Assembly (NCBI RefSeq): GCF_003334855.1
Contig: NZ_QOWE01000009.1
Coordinates: forward strand, 1 to 64,000
Source: Larkinella punicea
GTDB taxonomy: Bacteria > Bacteroidota > Bacteroidia > Cytophagales > Spirosomataceae
Direction of reading: 5' to 3'
DNA length: 64,000 nucleotides
Shown: positions 53,229-61,975 of the stretch, in pieces
Position numbering within the stretch: the stretch's first letter is position 1
Layout: each line of letters opens with the position of its first letter
The notes under the pieces: model-generated
The model's database searches: none
The model's input: the letters and a program-made list of their open reading frames with translations, nothing else
What the model was told of the DNA's origin: nothing
Made by a program: the position numbers and the translations under genes

Positions 53229-53921
53229 TCACTGCCCTATCGCGAACGAGTAGCCAATCGACGCGCTGAGTCCGCGGTTGCGGATGGGAAGTTGAAGAAA
53301 GGGTAAATCATATTGCCGCGAAAAACCGTGTTCATAGCGTGCTTCGACGAAGAATTTTCCTGGCCCGGCTTCGGCACTAAAGCCCAGTCCGCCAATGGCA
53401 CTGAAATCCCAGCGGTTATAGCCCATCGTATTCATATTCATGTCGACATCGATGGGCTGGCTCCGGAAAATACCGCTGGTGCGGGTGCGAATCCGACCGT
53501 TGACAGCGTAACCGGCGGCAGCACCCGCCAGCATATAGACTTGAACCGGTCCTTCATTCAGGTTGATTTTGGCCAAAACCGGCAGTTCCACATACCGCGT
53601 CTGGTAGGCCACACGGGCACCCAGTGGCAAATCCCAGTTGCCTATCGACAGATCAAACCCTTCATCGACCACAAAGCCTTTCTGTACATACGAAAGTTCG
53701 GGGCGGATGCTCACGCGGTCGCTCACCGGAACTTCCAGAAACAACGCGCCGGTTGGGCCGGGAGACAGGCGGAAGGTGGGAGAAAAGCTGTCTAAAAACT
53801 CGGGTTTGGAAACCGCCCCCCAATTGGCTCCTGCCCGAAAGCCAACCTGAACCTGAGCCGATGCCGTTTGAATAAGAAAAAAGGTCAGCGCAGCGAGTGC
53901 TGCCAATGTAAAGCGTTTCAT
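53229..53921 (-). CDS. Outer-membrane beta-barrel protein, porin family
   Basis: The 230-residue product has a signal peptide (MKRFTLAALAALTFFLIQ) cleaved after ASAQ. Strands typical of the Bacteroidota outer-membrane barrel follow (VQVGFRAGANWG, RVSIRPELSYVQKGF, LPVLAKINLNEGPVQVYMLA, FFVEARYEHGFSRQYDL). The chain ends GLSASIGYSFAIGQ, like the barrel at 7766-8404. The ATG at 53921 is chosen because it opens the signal peptide. Function is unknown. Confidence 0.85.
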   Translation of the reverse strand: MKRFTLAALAALTFFLIQTASAQVQVGFRAGANWGAVSKPEFLDSFSPTFRLSPGPTGALFLEVPVSDRVSIRPELSYVQKGFVVDEGFDLSIGNWDLPLGARVAYQTRYVELPVLAKINLNEGPVQVYMLAGAAAGYAVNGRIRTRTSGIFRSQPIDVDMNMNTMGYNRWDFSAIGGLGFSAEAGPGKFFVEARYEHGFSRQYDLPFLQLPIRNRGLSASIGYSFAIGQ

Positions 53922-54162
53922 GGTCGATAAAAAGATTGGTTGGTTGTTCGATGGCAAACCGGTAGCTTACGTTCTGATCTCAAAAGGGCCGGTTGGTTTT
54001 GCAATCTGATGCTTGGACAGGCGTCGGCGACAATGGATTAATGACCGGGTGCATTTTGTTCAGAATTAGTTAAAATCATGGATCTTTTAGTACTTTATAC
54101 CGAAAACATTGCATTGCTTTTGCCGCTTTAGTACCTGTTCGACCACGCCAAAACTTTGAATA

Positions 54163-54975
54163 ATGACGGAGAAAAAACCAACCCGCTACAGTTTTTTACC
54201 AAAACCGCTTGACAGGCTGGATTTTTTGGGGTTTTTCGAAAAAGACCCCTTCGGTAACTCGTTGTTCATCAAGCGAATCATGATTGCCATCGTCGGCTGG
54301 ATCTCCTACTTCCGGTATACGGTTTACAACAAACTCACCATTGAGGGGACTGAGCATTTGAAGGATTTGCCGATCAACAACGTGGTGTTTCTGTCCAATC
54401 ATCAGACGTATTTTGCCGATGTCATTGCGTTTTACCACATTTTTTGTAGCGTCAAATGGGGGTTTACCAACACGATTGCGCCCCCGGTCTATCTGTTCTG
54501 GCCCCGCGCCCGTAACTATTACGTTGCCGCCAGTGAAACCATGAAAGGCGGTTTGGTACCGCGTATTTTTTCGTTGGGAGGAGCCATTCAGGTCGAGCGT
54601 TCCTGGCGGGCGAAGGGGCAGGATGTGAAACGGGAAGTCGATAATACGGCCAATGACCGCATTGCCGCAGCCCTCGAACATGGCTGGGTGGTTAGTTTTC
54701 CGCAGGGAACCACGAGCCCCTACGCGCCGATCCGGAAAGGCACGGCGCACATCCTTAAAAACAACCAGCCGATTGTGATCCCGGTGGTGATCAACGGTTT
54801 TCGGCGGGCCTTCGACAAAAAAGGATTGCGGATTAAAAAGCGAAATACGCAGTTAAGCGTACGTTTCAAACCGCCTTTGCAATATGACGAAGATGAGTCG
54901 GTCGACGCCCTGATCGATAGAGTGCGGGAAGCCATTGAGCAGGATATTCCGAAAGAGAAACTGACGTGGTTGTAG
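54163..54975 (+). CDS. Lysophospholipid/1-acylglycerol-3-phosphate acyltransferase, PlsC family
   Basis: The 270-residue product has the PlsC fold with a membrane segment near 45-60. The acyltransferase motif I reads NHQTYFAD near 79-86, which is HX5D instead of the usual HX4D. Motif III reads FPQGTTS near 179, with Gln replacing the usual Glu. Motif IV is IVIPVVINGF. These departures recur in my memory of Bacteroidota relatives, but I could not confirm. It transfers acyl chains to glycerolipids or possibly amino-lipids. Confidence 0.82.
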   Translation: MTEKKPTRYSFLPKPLDRLDFLGFFEKDPFGNSLFIKRIMIAIVGWISYFRYTVYNKLTIEGTEHLKDLPINNVVFLSNHQTYFADVIAFYHIFCSVKWGFTNTIAPPVYLFWPRARNYYVAASETMKGGLVPRIFSLGGAIQVERSWRAKGQDVKREVDNTANDRIAAALEHGWVVSFPQGTTSPYAPIRKGTAHILKNNQPIVIPVVINGFRRAFDKKGLRIKKRNTQLSVRFKPPLQYDEDESVDALIDRVREAIEQDIPKEKLTWL

Positions 54976-55001
54976 TCCACGGACTTGATTCTGCGGATAC
55001 G

Positions 55002-56417
55002 TTAATCCAAAATCCAGCGGAAAAGCAGATAAAGGGTGAACGACAGCGTCACGGAAACCGGCAATGTCATCAGCCAGGCGAGGGCGATGTTCCGAACGGT
55101 TCCGCCCTGCAGGTTTTTGATCCCTTTGCTGGCCACCATACTCCCGGCAATCCCCGACGACAGCATGTGGGTCGTGCTGACCGGTGCTTTGTAAAGCGTA
55201 GCGAGGGCGATGGTCGTCGCGGCTACCAACTCCGCCGAAGCACCCTGCGCGTAGGTAAGATGCTGTTTCCCGATTTTCTCGCCGATCGTGACCACAATCC
55301 GTTTCCAGCCTACCATCGTACCCAGGCCGAGCGACAGGGCGATCATCAGAATGACCCAAAACGGTGCGTAGTCCGTAAACCGGCGTAAGCCCACTTTCTC
55401 GTTCAGGTTCGTCGTCAGCGTGTTGATGTCCGTTGCACTCAGGTCGACATCTTCACTTTCCATCAACTTTTTGACATTGTTGTTGATCAGCAGCAAGTCC
55501 CGGCGAATCTGCAACCGCTCTTCGGCCCTGAACTTCCCATCCACCAGCGGAAGGCTGATTACGCGCTGCAAATCAACAATCTCTGCTTTTGTTCCGGCCA
55601 CCCGGCCCCGATCGGTGTCGGACAGCCCCGTGGTATCAATTTTGTTGACGATTTGTGAAATCTGCACCAGATTGCCACGCATCGTGGTCGGATCGATGGT
55701 GTTGTTGAGGGCAAAATAAGCCGGGGTAATCCCAATCAGAATCAGCATAATCAGCCCGACGCCTTTCTGCCCGTCGTTCGACCCGTGGAAAAAACTAACG
55801 CCCGTGCAGGTAATGATCAGAATGGAGCGAATCCAGGTCGGCGGGGGCGTATTTTTCTTGGGTTCCTTAAAAAGGTCTTTGTTGCTAACCAACCGGCGCA
55901 ACAGAAACATCAGGATAATGGCGAGGCTAAAACCGATCAACGGAGAAAGCAGCAGGGCCTTCCCGATTTTCGTCGCTTCTTCCCAGTTGACCCCTCCCGG
56001 TTCACCCGCCCGACCCATCGTTGAAAAAGCCAGTCCAACGCCCAGAATCGAGCCAATCAGGGTATGCGAACTTGAGCTGGGCAGACCAAAATACCAAGTC
56101 CCCAAGTTCCAGATAATGGCACTGAACAGGAGTGCCAAAACCATCGCAATGCTGTGATACACATTCTGATCGACCAGCAATTCGACGGGCAAGAGATTGA
56201 CAATTCCCATGGCCACGCCAATACCGCCCAGCAACACACCTATAAAGTTCCAGATGCCCGACCAGACCACGGCTACATTGGGTTTCAGGGAGTTTGTGTA
56301 AATAACCGTAGCAACGGCATTGGCCGTATCGTGAAATCCATTGACAAATTCAAAAGCGCAGGCAGCGAAGAGACAAAGTGCGAGGAGGATAAAAATATCC
56401 GTTTCTAATCCGAACAT
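55002..56417 (-). CDS. PiT-family inorganic phosphate transporter
   Basis: The 471-residue membrane protein has the two PiT signature repeats: FEFVNGFHDTANAVATVIYT near 23-42 and FFHGSNDGQKGVGLI near 215. A hydrophilic insert at about 245-340 (TTMRGNLVQISQIVNKI, RDLLLINNNVKKLMESED) lies between the two halves, a feature seen in Bacteroidota versions. It imports phosphate with protons or sodium. A promoter-like element lies at 56476-56503. Confidence 0.94.
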   Translation of the reverse strand: MFGLETDIFILLALCLFAACAFEFVNGFHDTANAVATVIYTNSLKPNVAVVWSGIWNFIGVLLGGIGVAMGIVNLLPVELLVDQNVYHSIAMVLALLFSAIIWNLGTWYFGLPSSSSHTLIGSILGVGLAFSTMGRAGEPGGVNWEEATKIGKALLLSPLIGFSLAIILMFLLRRLVSNKDLFKEPKKNTPPPTWIRSILIITCTGVSFFHGSNDGQKGVGLIMLILIGITPAYFALNNTIDPTTMRGNLVQISQIVNKIDTTGLSDTDRGRVAGTKAEIVDLQRVISLPLVDGKFRAEERLQIRRDLLLINNNVKKLMESEDVDLSATDINTLTTNLNEKVGLRRFTDYAPFWVILMIALSLGLGTMVGWKRIVVTIGEKIGKQHLTYAQGASAELVAATTIALATLYKAPVSTTHMLSSGIAGSMVASKGIKNLQGGTVRNIALAWLMTLPVSVTLSFTLYLLFRWILD

Positions 56418-56475
56418 GCAGATACAAGTCTGTGAAACTGAGTCTTAGTAAAAAACTCAACAAATCAATTTGGCT

Positions 56476-56503
56476 CAAAAGTACGGTAAACTTTTGATCG
56501 CAA
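56476..56503 (-). promoter_or_regulatory. Candidate promoter of the PiT gene
   Basis: On the minus strand TACTTTTG (56476-56483) fits TAnnTTTG, and TTG at 56501-56503 is 17 bp upstream. The start would lie near 56470, about 53 bases before the ATG. Confidence 0.45.
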
Positions 56504-56527
56504 TGTTAACTAAATGTTAAGCAATAC

Positions 56528-56556
56528 ACCTGCCAGGTTTTGAAAACCTGGCAGGT
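56528..56556. repeat. Perfect 29-bp palindrome with one-base loop
   Basis: ACCTGCCAGGTTTT (56528-56541) is followed by one G and its exact complement (56543-56556). A partial echo AAACCTGACAGGT lies near 56590. It sits between the PiT gene and the 52-bp inverted repeat. The gap 56418-56821 otherwise contains only these repeats and the PiT promoter. Confidence 0.9.
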
Positions 56557-56651
56557 CTGGCTAAAGTGATAACCTTCATTGAAATCGCAAAACCTGACAG
56601 GTATGAGTAAGTTAACGCAAACTGTGAGATGACTGACCCCAGAGGGGTCCG

Positions 56652-56770
56652 ATGTTAATAGCAAATCGGTATTCTAAGAGTTCCAGGCGTGCCGGAGGTA
56701 CGCAACTCAGCCTATATCGCGTACCTCCGGCACGCCTGGAACTCTTAGAATACCGATTTGCTATTAACAT
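56652..56770. repeat. Perfect 52-bp inverted repeat (119 bp in total)
   Basis: Arms 56652-56703 and 56719-56770 are exact reverse complements with a 15-base loop. The inner part (GCGTGCCGGAGGTACGCAAC) is close to the inner arms of PAL-2 (GCGTGCCGTGAGGTACGCAAC). This is the longest perfect inverted repeat in the window. It lies 52 bases beyond the rlmN stop. Confidence 0.95.
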
Positions 56771-56821
56771 TACGTGCCGCTGGCACTTAAGCAAGGGCAT
56801 CATCTCATAGTTGGCGTTAAG

Positions 56822-57877
56822 TTACTGCTTCCCGGCCAATTGCCCGCAGGCAGCATCAATGTCTTTGCCCCGGCTCCGGCGAATGTTGACGATGACACCC
56901 CGGTCTTCCAGAAAACCGGCAAACCGGTCGAGCGTCTGGGGGTCGGTATTTTTATAATCGGCTTCGGCGATCGGGTTGTATTCGATGATGTTGACTTTCG
57001 CCGGCACTTTCTTCGTAAACTGCCACAGTTCTTTGGCGTCCTCCAGCGTATCGTTGACGTTGTTGAAAACGATGTATTCAAACGTAACCCGCGTACCGGT
57101 TTTCTGGTAGAAATAGGTCAGCGCTTCGGCCAGTGCGGGCAGCGAATTGCTCTCGTTGATGGGCATAATCTGGTTGCGCTTTTCGTCGTTGGCGGCATGA
57201 AGCGAAAGCGCCAGGTTGAATTTCACCTGATCGTCCCCCAGTTTTTTAATCATTTTGGCAATCCCGGCGGTCGAAACCGTAATCCGTTTGGCCGCCATGC
57301 CCAGGCCGTTGGGCGACGTAATCCGCTCGACCGACTCCAGCATGTTGGCGTAGTTCAGCAGCGGCTCGCCCATGCCCATATACACAATGTTGGTCAGACC
57401 GGTTCCGTAGGCTTCTTTCGCCTGCTGGTCAATGGCCACCACCTGATCTACCATTTCGCTGGCTTCCAGATTGCGTTTGCGGTCCATGTAGCCCGTTGCG
57501 CAGAATTTGCAGGTTAGCGAACACCCCACCTGCGACGAAATACAGGCCGTCATGCGGTCGTCCTCGCTTTTCCGCAACGACGGAATCAGCACGCCCTCCA
57601 CCAGATTACCGTCGAAAAGCCGGAACGACGATTTGATGGTACCGTCGGCACTTTGCTGCTGTTTCGAAACCGCCAGCGTCCGCACCTCAAAATGTTCCAC
57701 CAGCAATTGCCGCGTTTTCAGCGACAGGTTGGTCATTTCCTCAAACGTCCGTACCGAATGTTTCCAGAGCCATTCCTGAATCTGTTTCGCCCGAAAACCC
57801 TGCTCACCGTGGCTGGTCAGCCAGGTTTTCAGTTGGTCGTCGCTGAGTTTGCGTATATCCTGCTTCGTCGTAATCAT
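56822..57877 (-). CDS. rlmN: 23S rRNA/tRNA adenine-C2 methyltransferase RlmN
   Basis: The 351-residue radical-SAM enzyme methylates C2 of A2503 in 23S rRNA and A37 in some tRNAs. The cluster cysteines are in CSLTCKFCATGY (Cys119, Cys123, Cys126). The catalytic cysteine near the C-terminus is Cys344 in DAACGQLAGKQ. Other stretches are GMGEPLLNYANML and HAANDEKRNQIMPINE. Its ATG overlaps the CvpA-like stop by 4 bases. Length is normal. Confidence 0.97.
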   Translation of the reverse strand: MITTKQDIRKLSDDQLKTWLTSHGEQGFRAKQIQEWLWKHSVRTFEEMTNLSLKTRQLLVEHFEVRTLAVSKQQQSADGTIKSSFRLFDGNLVEGVLIPSLRKSEDDRMTACISSQVGCSLTCKFCATGYMDRKRNLEASEMVDQVVAIDQQAKEAYGTGLTNIVYMGMGEPLLNYANMLESVERITSPNGLGMAAKRITVSTAGIAKMIKKLGDDQVKFNLALSLHAANDEKRNQIMPINESNSLPALAEALTYFYQKTGTRVTFEYIVFNNVNDTLEDAKELWQFTKKVPAKVNIIEYNPIAEADYKNTDPQTLDRFAGFLEDRGVIVNIRRSRGKDIDAACGQLAGKQ

Positions 57878-58467
57878 CCTTTTTTATGCGGTCTTTCCAC
57901 GCCAGAGTCCTCCGAATTGGTGTTGCCGTCGGACCAGTTGCGTGAAAATTCTTCCTTTTGTTTTCGAATCCAGTTCGTTCCTACGGGAATCCAGCCGGAG
58001 GTTACATCCATCACGATGGGCGCGATGGGTTTTACAACCGGATACAGATACGTTTCCTGCGTGTGTTTCACGGGCATACGGATTCCCATCCACGTTAACA
58101 ACCAGAGCATTACACTAATTCCGAAAACCCAGGTAAAAATTCCGACGGCCGCTCCGGCCAAACTGTCGAACGTACCCAGAAGCGTGTATCTGAGCGACTG
58201 GCGCAGGGAAAAACCGATGCGGTTGATCAGAAAAACGGTCGGAAAAAAAATAATGGAAAAGCCGAGCCACGGCAACAACCGCCGGGCCACTTCCATGCTG
58301 ATGTACGGCGCCAGCAAGTCGATGCCAAAACCCAGAAATTTAAATCCCACAATCATCGCCACGATAAACGCCACAATGGCCACAATTTCTACCAGCAAAC
58401 CCTTGCGGTAGCCATTGAACGCGCCATACAGCAACGTAATCAGGATGATGATATCGAGGATTTTCAA
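57874..58467 (-). CDS. cvpA: CvpA-family membrane protein
   Basis: The 197-residue product has four predicted membrane helices (IIILITLLYGAFNGYRKGLL, EIVAIVAFIVAMIVGFKFLG, LLPWLGFSIIFFPTVFLI, LAGAAVGIFTWVFGISVML) and a polar C-terminus. The CvpA fold is clear; E. coli CvpA is linked to colicin V production and biofilm or stress phenotypes. Its stop overlaps the rlmN start by 4 bases, so translation is coupled. A degenerate hairpin lies just upstream at 58472-58614. Confidence 0.9.
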   Translation of the reverse strand: MKILDIIILITLLYGAFNGYRKGLLVEIVAIVAFIVAMIVGFKFLGFGIDLLAPYISMEVARRLLPWLGFSIIFFPTVFLINRIGFSLRQSLRYTLLGTFDSLAGAAVGIFTWVFGISVMLWLLTWMGIRMPVKHTQETYLYPVVKPIAPIVMDVTSGWIPVGTNWIRKQKEEFSRNWSDGNTNSEDSGVERPHKKG

Positions 58468-58471
58468 GTTT

Positions 58472-58614
58472 TAAATGATTGGATGGTTTTGGTGGTTGAA
58501 TGGTTGAAAATGGTTGGATGCTTGAAAAATGGTTGGATGGCTCGTCTTAATTTTAACCATTTAACCATTTTTCAACCATATAACCATTCAACCATTCTTA
58601 ACCATTCAACCATT
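58472..58614. repeat. Degenerate inverted repeat built from ATGGTTGA words (family C)
   Basis: The left part is a string of ATGGTTG/AATGGTTGA variants (58472-58540). The right part is a string of the complement (AACCATTCAACC variants, 58553-58614). The right arm reaches the stop of the GatB/YqeY gene. Pairing could occur in several registers because the words are tandem. Confidence 0.85.
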
Positions 58615-59069
58615 TAAGCAGTAAGCAAATTCTTTACCAAAGCTGAAATGGCTTTTCCTTCGGCCTGACCGGCCAGTTCTTTGGTGGCCACGCCCATTAC
58701 TTTACCCAGATCCGACGGCCCGGTGGCACCAACGCGGGCGATGATGTCCTGCACGCGGGTTCTCAGTTCGGCTTCCGAAAGCTGTTGGGGTAAATAATGT
58801 TCGATGATGGCGATTTCTGCCAGTTCAGCCTGCAAAAGATCGTCGCGGCCCTGCGTGCGGTAAATATCGGCTGAATCCCGCCGTTGTTTCACGGCTTTGG
58901 TCAGCAGTTTCAGTTCATCTTCGGGCTTGATGTCGCCCCCGGCCGAACCGTCTTTGGTTTCTTCCAGTAAAATCAGCGACTTAATCGCCCGCAAAGCCCG
59001 CAACCGATCCTGCTCTCTGGCTTTCATAGCCTCCTTGATGTCAGCATCAATTTGTTGTTTCAGCGCCAT
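58614..59069 (-). CDS. GatB/YqeY domain protein
   Basis: The 151-residue product is entirely the GatB/YqeY helical domain: LKQQIDADIKEAMKAREQDR, LRALRAIKSLILLEET, LLQAELAEIAIIEHYLPQQL, GPSDLGKVMGVATKELAGQA. The domain binds tRNA in GatB, but stand-alone YqeY proteins have no firm role. It is on the same strand as cvpA and rlmN but a hairpin separates it from cvpA. A candidate promoter lies at 59139-59146. Confidence 0.95.
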   Translation of the reverse strand: MALKQQIDADIKEAMKAREQDRLRALRAIKSLILLEETKDGSAGGDIKPEDELKLLTKAVKQRRDSADIYRTQGRDDLLQAELAEIAIIEHYLPQQLSEAELRTRVQDIIARVGATGPSDLGKVMGVATKELAGQAEGKAISALVKNLLTA

Positions 59070-59090
59070 AATGTCAGTTAAAAATGTAAA

Positions 59091-59195
59091 AGTTATGAGT
59101 TAAGAGTTACTTTAACTCCGGAACCAATGACTGTTTGGCAAAGTTACGAAAACAGGATGGGCTTGTTTGCACCTCATAACTCTTAACTCATAACT
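59091..59195. repeat. Inverted repeat with 19-bp perfect arms built from TTATGAGTTAAGAG (family D)
   Basis: Arms 59091-59109 and 59177-59195 are exact complements around a 67-base loop. It lies between the divergent yqeY and pdxJ genes. The loop holds a promoter-like TAACTTTG on the minus strand. Confidence 0.88.
59139..59146 (-). promoter_or_regulatory. Candidate -7 element for yqeY inside the hairpin loop
   Basis: TAACTTTG on the minus strand fits TAnnTTTG. The start would be near 59133, about 64 bases before the yqeY ATG, so the leader would include the left hairpin arm. Confidence 0.4.
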
Positions 59196-59207
59196 CTTCA
59201 CTAAAAA

Positions 59208-59921
59208 ATGACTCGTTTGAGTGTTAATATCAATAAAATTGCCACGTTGCGGAATTCACGGGGTGGCAATAACCCGAATGTGGTCAATGTGGCCCTCGAT
59301 TGCGAACGATTCGGAGCGCAGGGCATCACGGTTCATCCACGCCCCGACGAACGGCACATCCGCTACAACGATGTGTTGCAGTTAAAAGAGGTAGTCACGA
59401 CCGAGTTTAACATTGAAGGCAATCCCGATGAGCGGTTTATTGAACTGGTGACGCGCGTCCGGCCCGAGCAGGTGACGCTTGTTCCCGATGCGGTCGACGC
59501 CATTACGTCCAACGCGGGCTGGAATACGGTTTTGCACCGGGATTACCTGACGGATCTGGTTAAGCAGTTTAAAGACCTGGGAATCCGGGTTTCGATCTTC
59601 GTGGATGCCGATGAGCAGATGGTGCAGGGGGCCAAAGAAGTCGGTACCGACCGGATCGAATTGTATACTGAACCCTATGCGGCTCACTACGCCGAAAACC
59701 GGGAAGCCGCCATCGCGCCCTTTATTCAGGCGGCCAAACTCGCCAATGAGCTGGGATTGGGGCTCAACGCGGGTCACGACCTAAGTCTGGAAAACCTGCG
59801 GTATTTTCACCAGAACGTCCCCGGTTTGCTCGAAGTATCCATCGGTCACGCGCTCATCAGCGACGCGCTGTATCTGGGCCTGGAAAACACCATTCAATTG
59901 TATTTAAAAGAACTGGAATAA
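59208..59921 (+). CDS. pdxJ: Pyridoxine 5'-phosphate synthase
   Basis: The 237-residue TIM barrel condenses 3-amino-2-oxopropyl phosphate with 1-deoxyxylulose 5-phosphate to form pyridoxine 5'-phosphate. Conserved stretches are [73 protein letters not shown], and [13 protein letters not shown] near the end with [13 protein letters not shown]. Length is typical. No other B6 gene is adjacent; it is followed by a hairpin and a RidA-family gene. Confidence 0.97.
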   Translation: MTRLSVNINKIATLRNSRGGNNPNVVNVALDCERFGAQGITVHPRPDERHIRYNDVLQLKEVVTTEFNIEGNPDERFIELVTRVRPEQVTLVPDAVDAITSNAGWNTVLHRDYLTDLVKQFKDLGIRVSIFVDADEQMVQGAKEVGTDRIELYTEPYAAHYAENREAAIAPFIQAAKLANELGLGLNAGHDLSLENLRYFHQNVPGLLEVSIGHALISDALYLGLENTIQLYLKELE

Positions 59922-59928
59922 AGAGGAT

Positions 59929-59989
59929 AGACAAGAGAATAAAGACAAAATGCTGGTAGCCAGTTTCGTATGTCTTTACTCTCTTGTCT
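59929..59989. repeat. Hairpin with 19-bp arms built from AGACAAGAGAATAAAGAC (family E)
   Basis: Arms 59929-59947 and 59971-59989 pair with one mismatch around a 23-base loop. The words match the longer imperfect hairpin at 18853-18975. It lies between pdxJ and the RidA-like gene. Thirteen in-frame codons upstream of the RidA ATG come from this repeat and are not considered part of the protein. Confidence 0.88.
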
Positions 59990-60008
59990 CGCTTCTCTTG
60001 TCTACACC

Positions 60009-60392
60009 ATGATTTCATCCGTCGAAACCCCCAATGCTCCGCTTCCTGCCGGGCATTATGCCCAGGCCACGGTCTGGAACGACCTGATTTTCGTATCCGG
60101 TCAGTTGCCCATCCATCCCGTCACGAAGGAAAAATTTACCGGTCCGATCGACGTACAAACCCGGCAGGTGCTGGAAAATGTCAAAGCCATTCTGGAAGCC
60201 GCCGGGAGCGATTTGGCCCACGTCCTGAAAACGACGGTTTACATCGCCGACATTTCCCTCTGGGATCAGGTCAACGGTGTTTACGCGGATTTTTTCGGTG
60301 ACCACAAACCCGCCCGCGCCGTGGTGCCCACAAAGGAACTGCACTACGGTTTTCTGATCGAGATTGAAGCCGTAGCTGTGCGGACACCCTGA
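60009..60392 (+). CDS. RidA-family enamine/imine deaminase
   Basis: The 127-residue product is a full RidA/YjgF domain: NAPLPAGHYAQATVWNDLIF, VSGQLPIHP, VQTRQVLENVKAILEAAGSD, VLKTTVYIADISLW, PARAVVPTKELHYGFLIEIE. The conserved arginine is in KPARAVVP. Family members hydrolyse reactive enamines such as 2-aminoacrylate made by PLP enzymes, which fits a position beside pdxJ. The ATG at 60009 is chosen because upstream codons come from the hairpin. Confidence 0.94.
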   Translation: MISSVETPNAPLPAGHYAQATVWNDLIFVSGQLPIHPVTKEKFTGPIDVQTRQVLENVKAILEAAGSDLAHVLKTTVYIADISLWDQVNGVYADFFGDHKPARAVVPTKELHYGFLIEIEAVAVRTP

Positions 60393-60394
60393 GA

Positions 60395-60477
60395 GCGGTC
60401 GAAGCCCCTGTCAGCGTTGGTTGGTTATTTCAAAGCTAATCATCTATCTCTTCACCGCTGACAGGGCCTCCGACCGC
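60395..60477. repeat. Inverted repeat with 22-bp arms between convergent genes
   Basis: Arms 60395-60416 (GCGGTCGAAGCCCCTGTCAG...) and 60456-60477 pair with two mismatches. A third piece CGCTGTCAGGG at 60475-60485 repeats the inner word. It fills the gap between the RidA-like and Gfo/Idh/MocA genes. Confidence 0.85.
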
Positions 60478-60487
60478 TGTCAGGGTG

Positions 60488-61930
60488 TTATAAGGAATAA
60501 CTACCCCTGTATTGCCGTTTTACAAACTGGTTGGCGTAATCGAAGTTGGTAATTTTCATGTTCACGCCGTCCCACAACAGCTTCTTGCGACCCGGGAAAG
60601 TGAAGCCTCCACCGGTTTTCGGTTCCCGGTACAAATAACTACGCGTGGCCAGATTCCCCATCAGGACGGTTTCGGTCAGCGGACCGGATTCATCGAACGA
60701 CGAACTGGTGTACGCCCCGTAGCCCTGCTTACAGGCTTTGACCCACTGCTGCTGATGGCCGTCGGTTTTGCCCTCGACCAACGGTTTTTCGGCATCCGGC
60801 ATTTTTTTATCGCCAAATTTTTCTTCCGGAAACAAACGCGGGTTGTTCCCGAACAACTCGGCAACCAGAATGCCTTTGCTGCCGATGAACATCATGCCGC
60901 CGTCGATGTTCGTAAATACCTTCTCGTACGGAATGCCGTCCGGTACTTGCGGGCGAATCCCGCCGTCATACCACGAAAACTTGATTTCTTTCACCTTTTT
61001 GTCGTCCGACGGAAAGGTCAGGTGAATGGCCGATGAAGGTGGACAAACATCGTCGTAAAACGCTTCTTTGAAGAAATCGGAATAGACCGAACCCACGCTA
61101 CACTCCACCGAAGTCGGGTATTTCAGTTTCAACGCCCGAAACGGCACATCCATGAAGTGGCAACCCATGTCGCCAAGTGCGCCCGTACCGAAGTCCCAAT
61201 AGCCCCGCCAGCGGGTCGGCATGTAGGCTTCGTGGTAGTCGCGGGCGGGGGCCGTGCCGAGCCACAAATCCCAGTCGACCTCCGACGGAACCGGCTGCGA
61301 CTCACCTTTGTCTTTCGGCGACCGAACGCCCTGAGGCCACACCGGGCGGTTGGTCCAGCAGTTGACGGTATGAACGTGCCCAATAACCCCTTTCTGAATC
61401 CAGGTTTCTATTTTTCGCGTATCGTCACCGCTGCTGCCCTGATTGCCCATTTGCGTCACGACCTTGTATTTCCGGGCCGCTTCGGTCAGCATTCGGGCCT
61501 CGTAAATGTCGTGCGTGAGCGGTTTTTCGCAATAAACGTGCTTGCCCAACTGCATGGCGGCCATCGCAATCGGCGCGTGCATGTGGTCGGGTGTCGAGAT
61601 AATCACGGCTTCGAAATTCTTCGCTTCCTTGTCGAATAATTGGCGGTAATCTTTGAAATACGGTGCCTTGGGAAACTGGGCACGGAACTTCTTTGCCTGC
61701 CGGTCGTCGACATCGCACAGCGCGACCATGTTGTCCGAGCCGTTGTTATAGGCCATTCGAATGTTTACATCCGCTTTACCACCGCAACCCACGGCCGCGA
61801 TGTTGAGCTTATCGCTGGGAGCCGTAAAGCCGGCCCCACCCAGCACGTGACGGGGCACAATCGTAAAACCGGCGGCAGCCAGGGCACTACCCTGAATGAA
61901 TTTCCGGCGGGAAAGGGAGGTGAATTTCAT
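60488..61930 (-). CDS. Exported Gfo/Idh/MocA-family oxidoreductase
   Basis: The 480-residue product begins with a Tat-like signal (LSRRKFIQGSALAAAGFTIV). A Rossmann domain follows (KLNIAAVGCGGKADVNIRMA), then the family motif HVYCEKPLTHDIYEARML with the catalytic-lysine EKP, and a C-terminal GFO_IDH_MocA_C-type domain. It should reduce or oxidise a sugar or inositol with NAD(P). The cofactor is loaded before export through Tat, consistent with TatC at 22316. The SCP2-type gene lies 45 bases upstream. Confidence 0.92.
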   Translation of the reverse strand: MKFTSLSRRKFIQGSALAAAGFTIVPRHVLGGAGFTAPSDKLNIAAVGCGGKADVNIRMAYNNGSDNMVALCDVDDRQAKKFRAQFPKAPYFKDYRQLFDKEAKNFEAVIISTPDHMHAPIAMAAMQLGKHVYCEKPLTHDIYEARMLTEAARKYKVVTQMGNQGSSGDDTRKIETWIQKGVIGHVHTVNCWTNRPVWPQGVRSPKDKGESQPVPSEVDWDLWLGTAPARDYHEAYMPTRWRGYWDFGTGALGDMGCHFMDVPFRALKLKYPTSVECSVGSVYSDFFKEAFYDDVCPPSSAIHLTFPSDDKKVKEIKFSWYDGGIRPQVPDGIPYEKVFTNIDGGMMFIGSKGILVAELFGNNPRLFPEEKFGDKKMPDAEKPLVEGKTDGHQQQWVKACKQGYGAYTSSSFDESGPLTETVLMGNLATRSYLYREPKTGGGFTFPGRKKLLWDGVNMKITNFDYANQFVKRQYRGSYSL

Positions 61931-61975
61931 ACGGGTTTAGGTTTAGGGATTGAAAAAGGGAGAGCGACCGAGCCG

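Noticed and set aside
56418-56821. tRNA or small structured RNA gene in the long gap between PiT and rlmN
   Set aside because: The folding potential is fully explained by a 29-bp palindrome and a perfect 52-bp inverted repeat. No cloverleaf, anticodon arm or CCA end was found.
58472-58614. CRISPR-like array of short repeats
   Set aside because: Words are 7-8 bp, adjacent without spacers of fixed length, and form two complementary arms. No cas genes are present.
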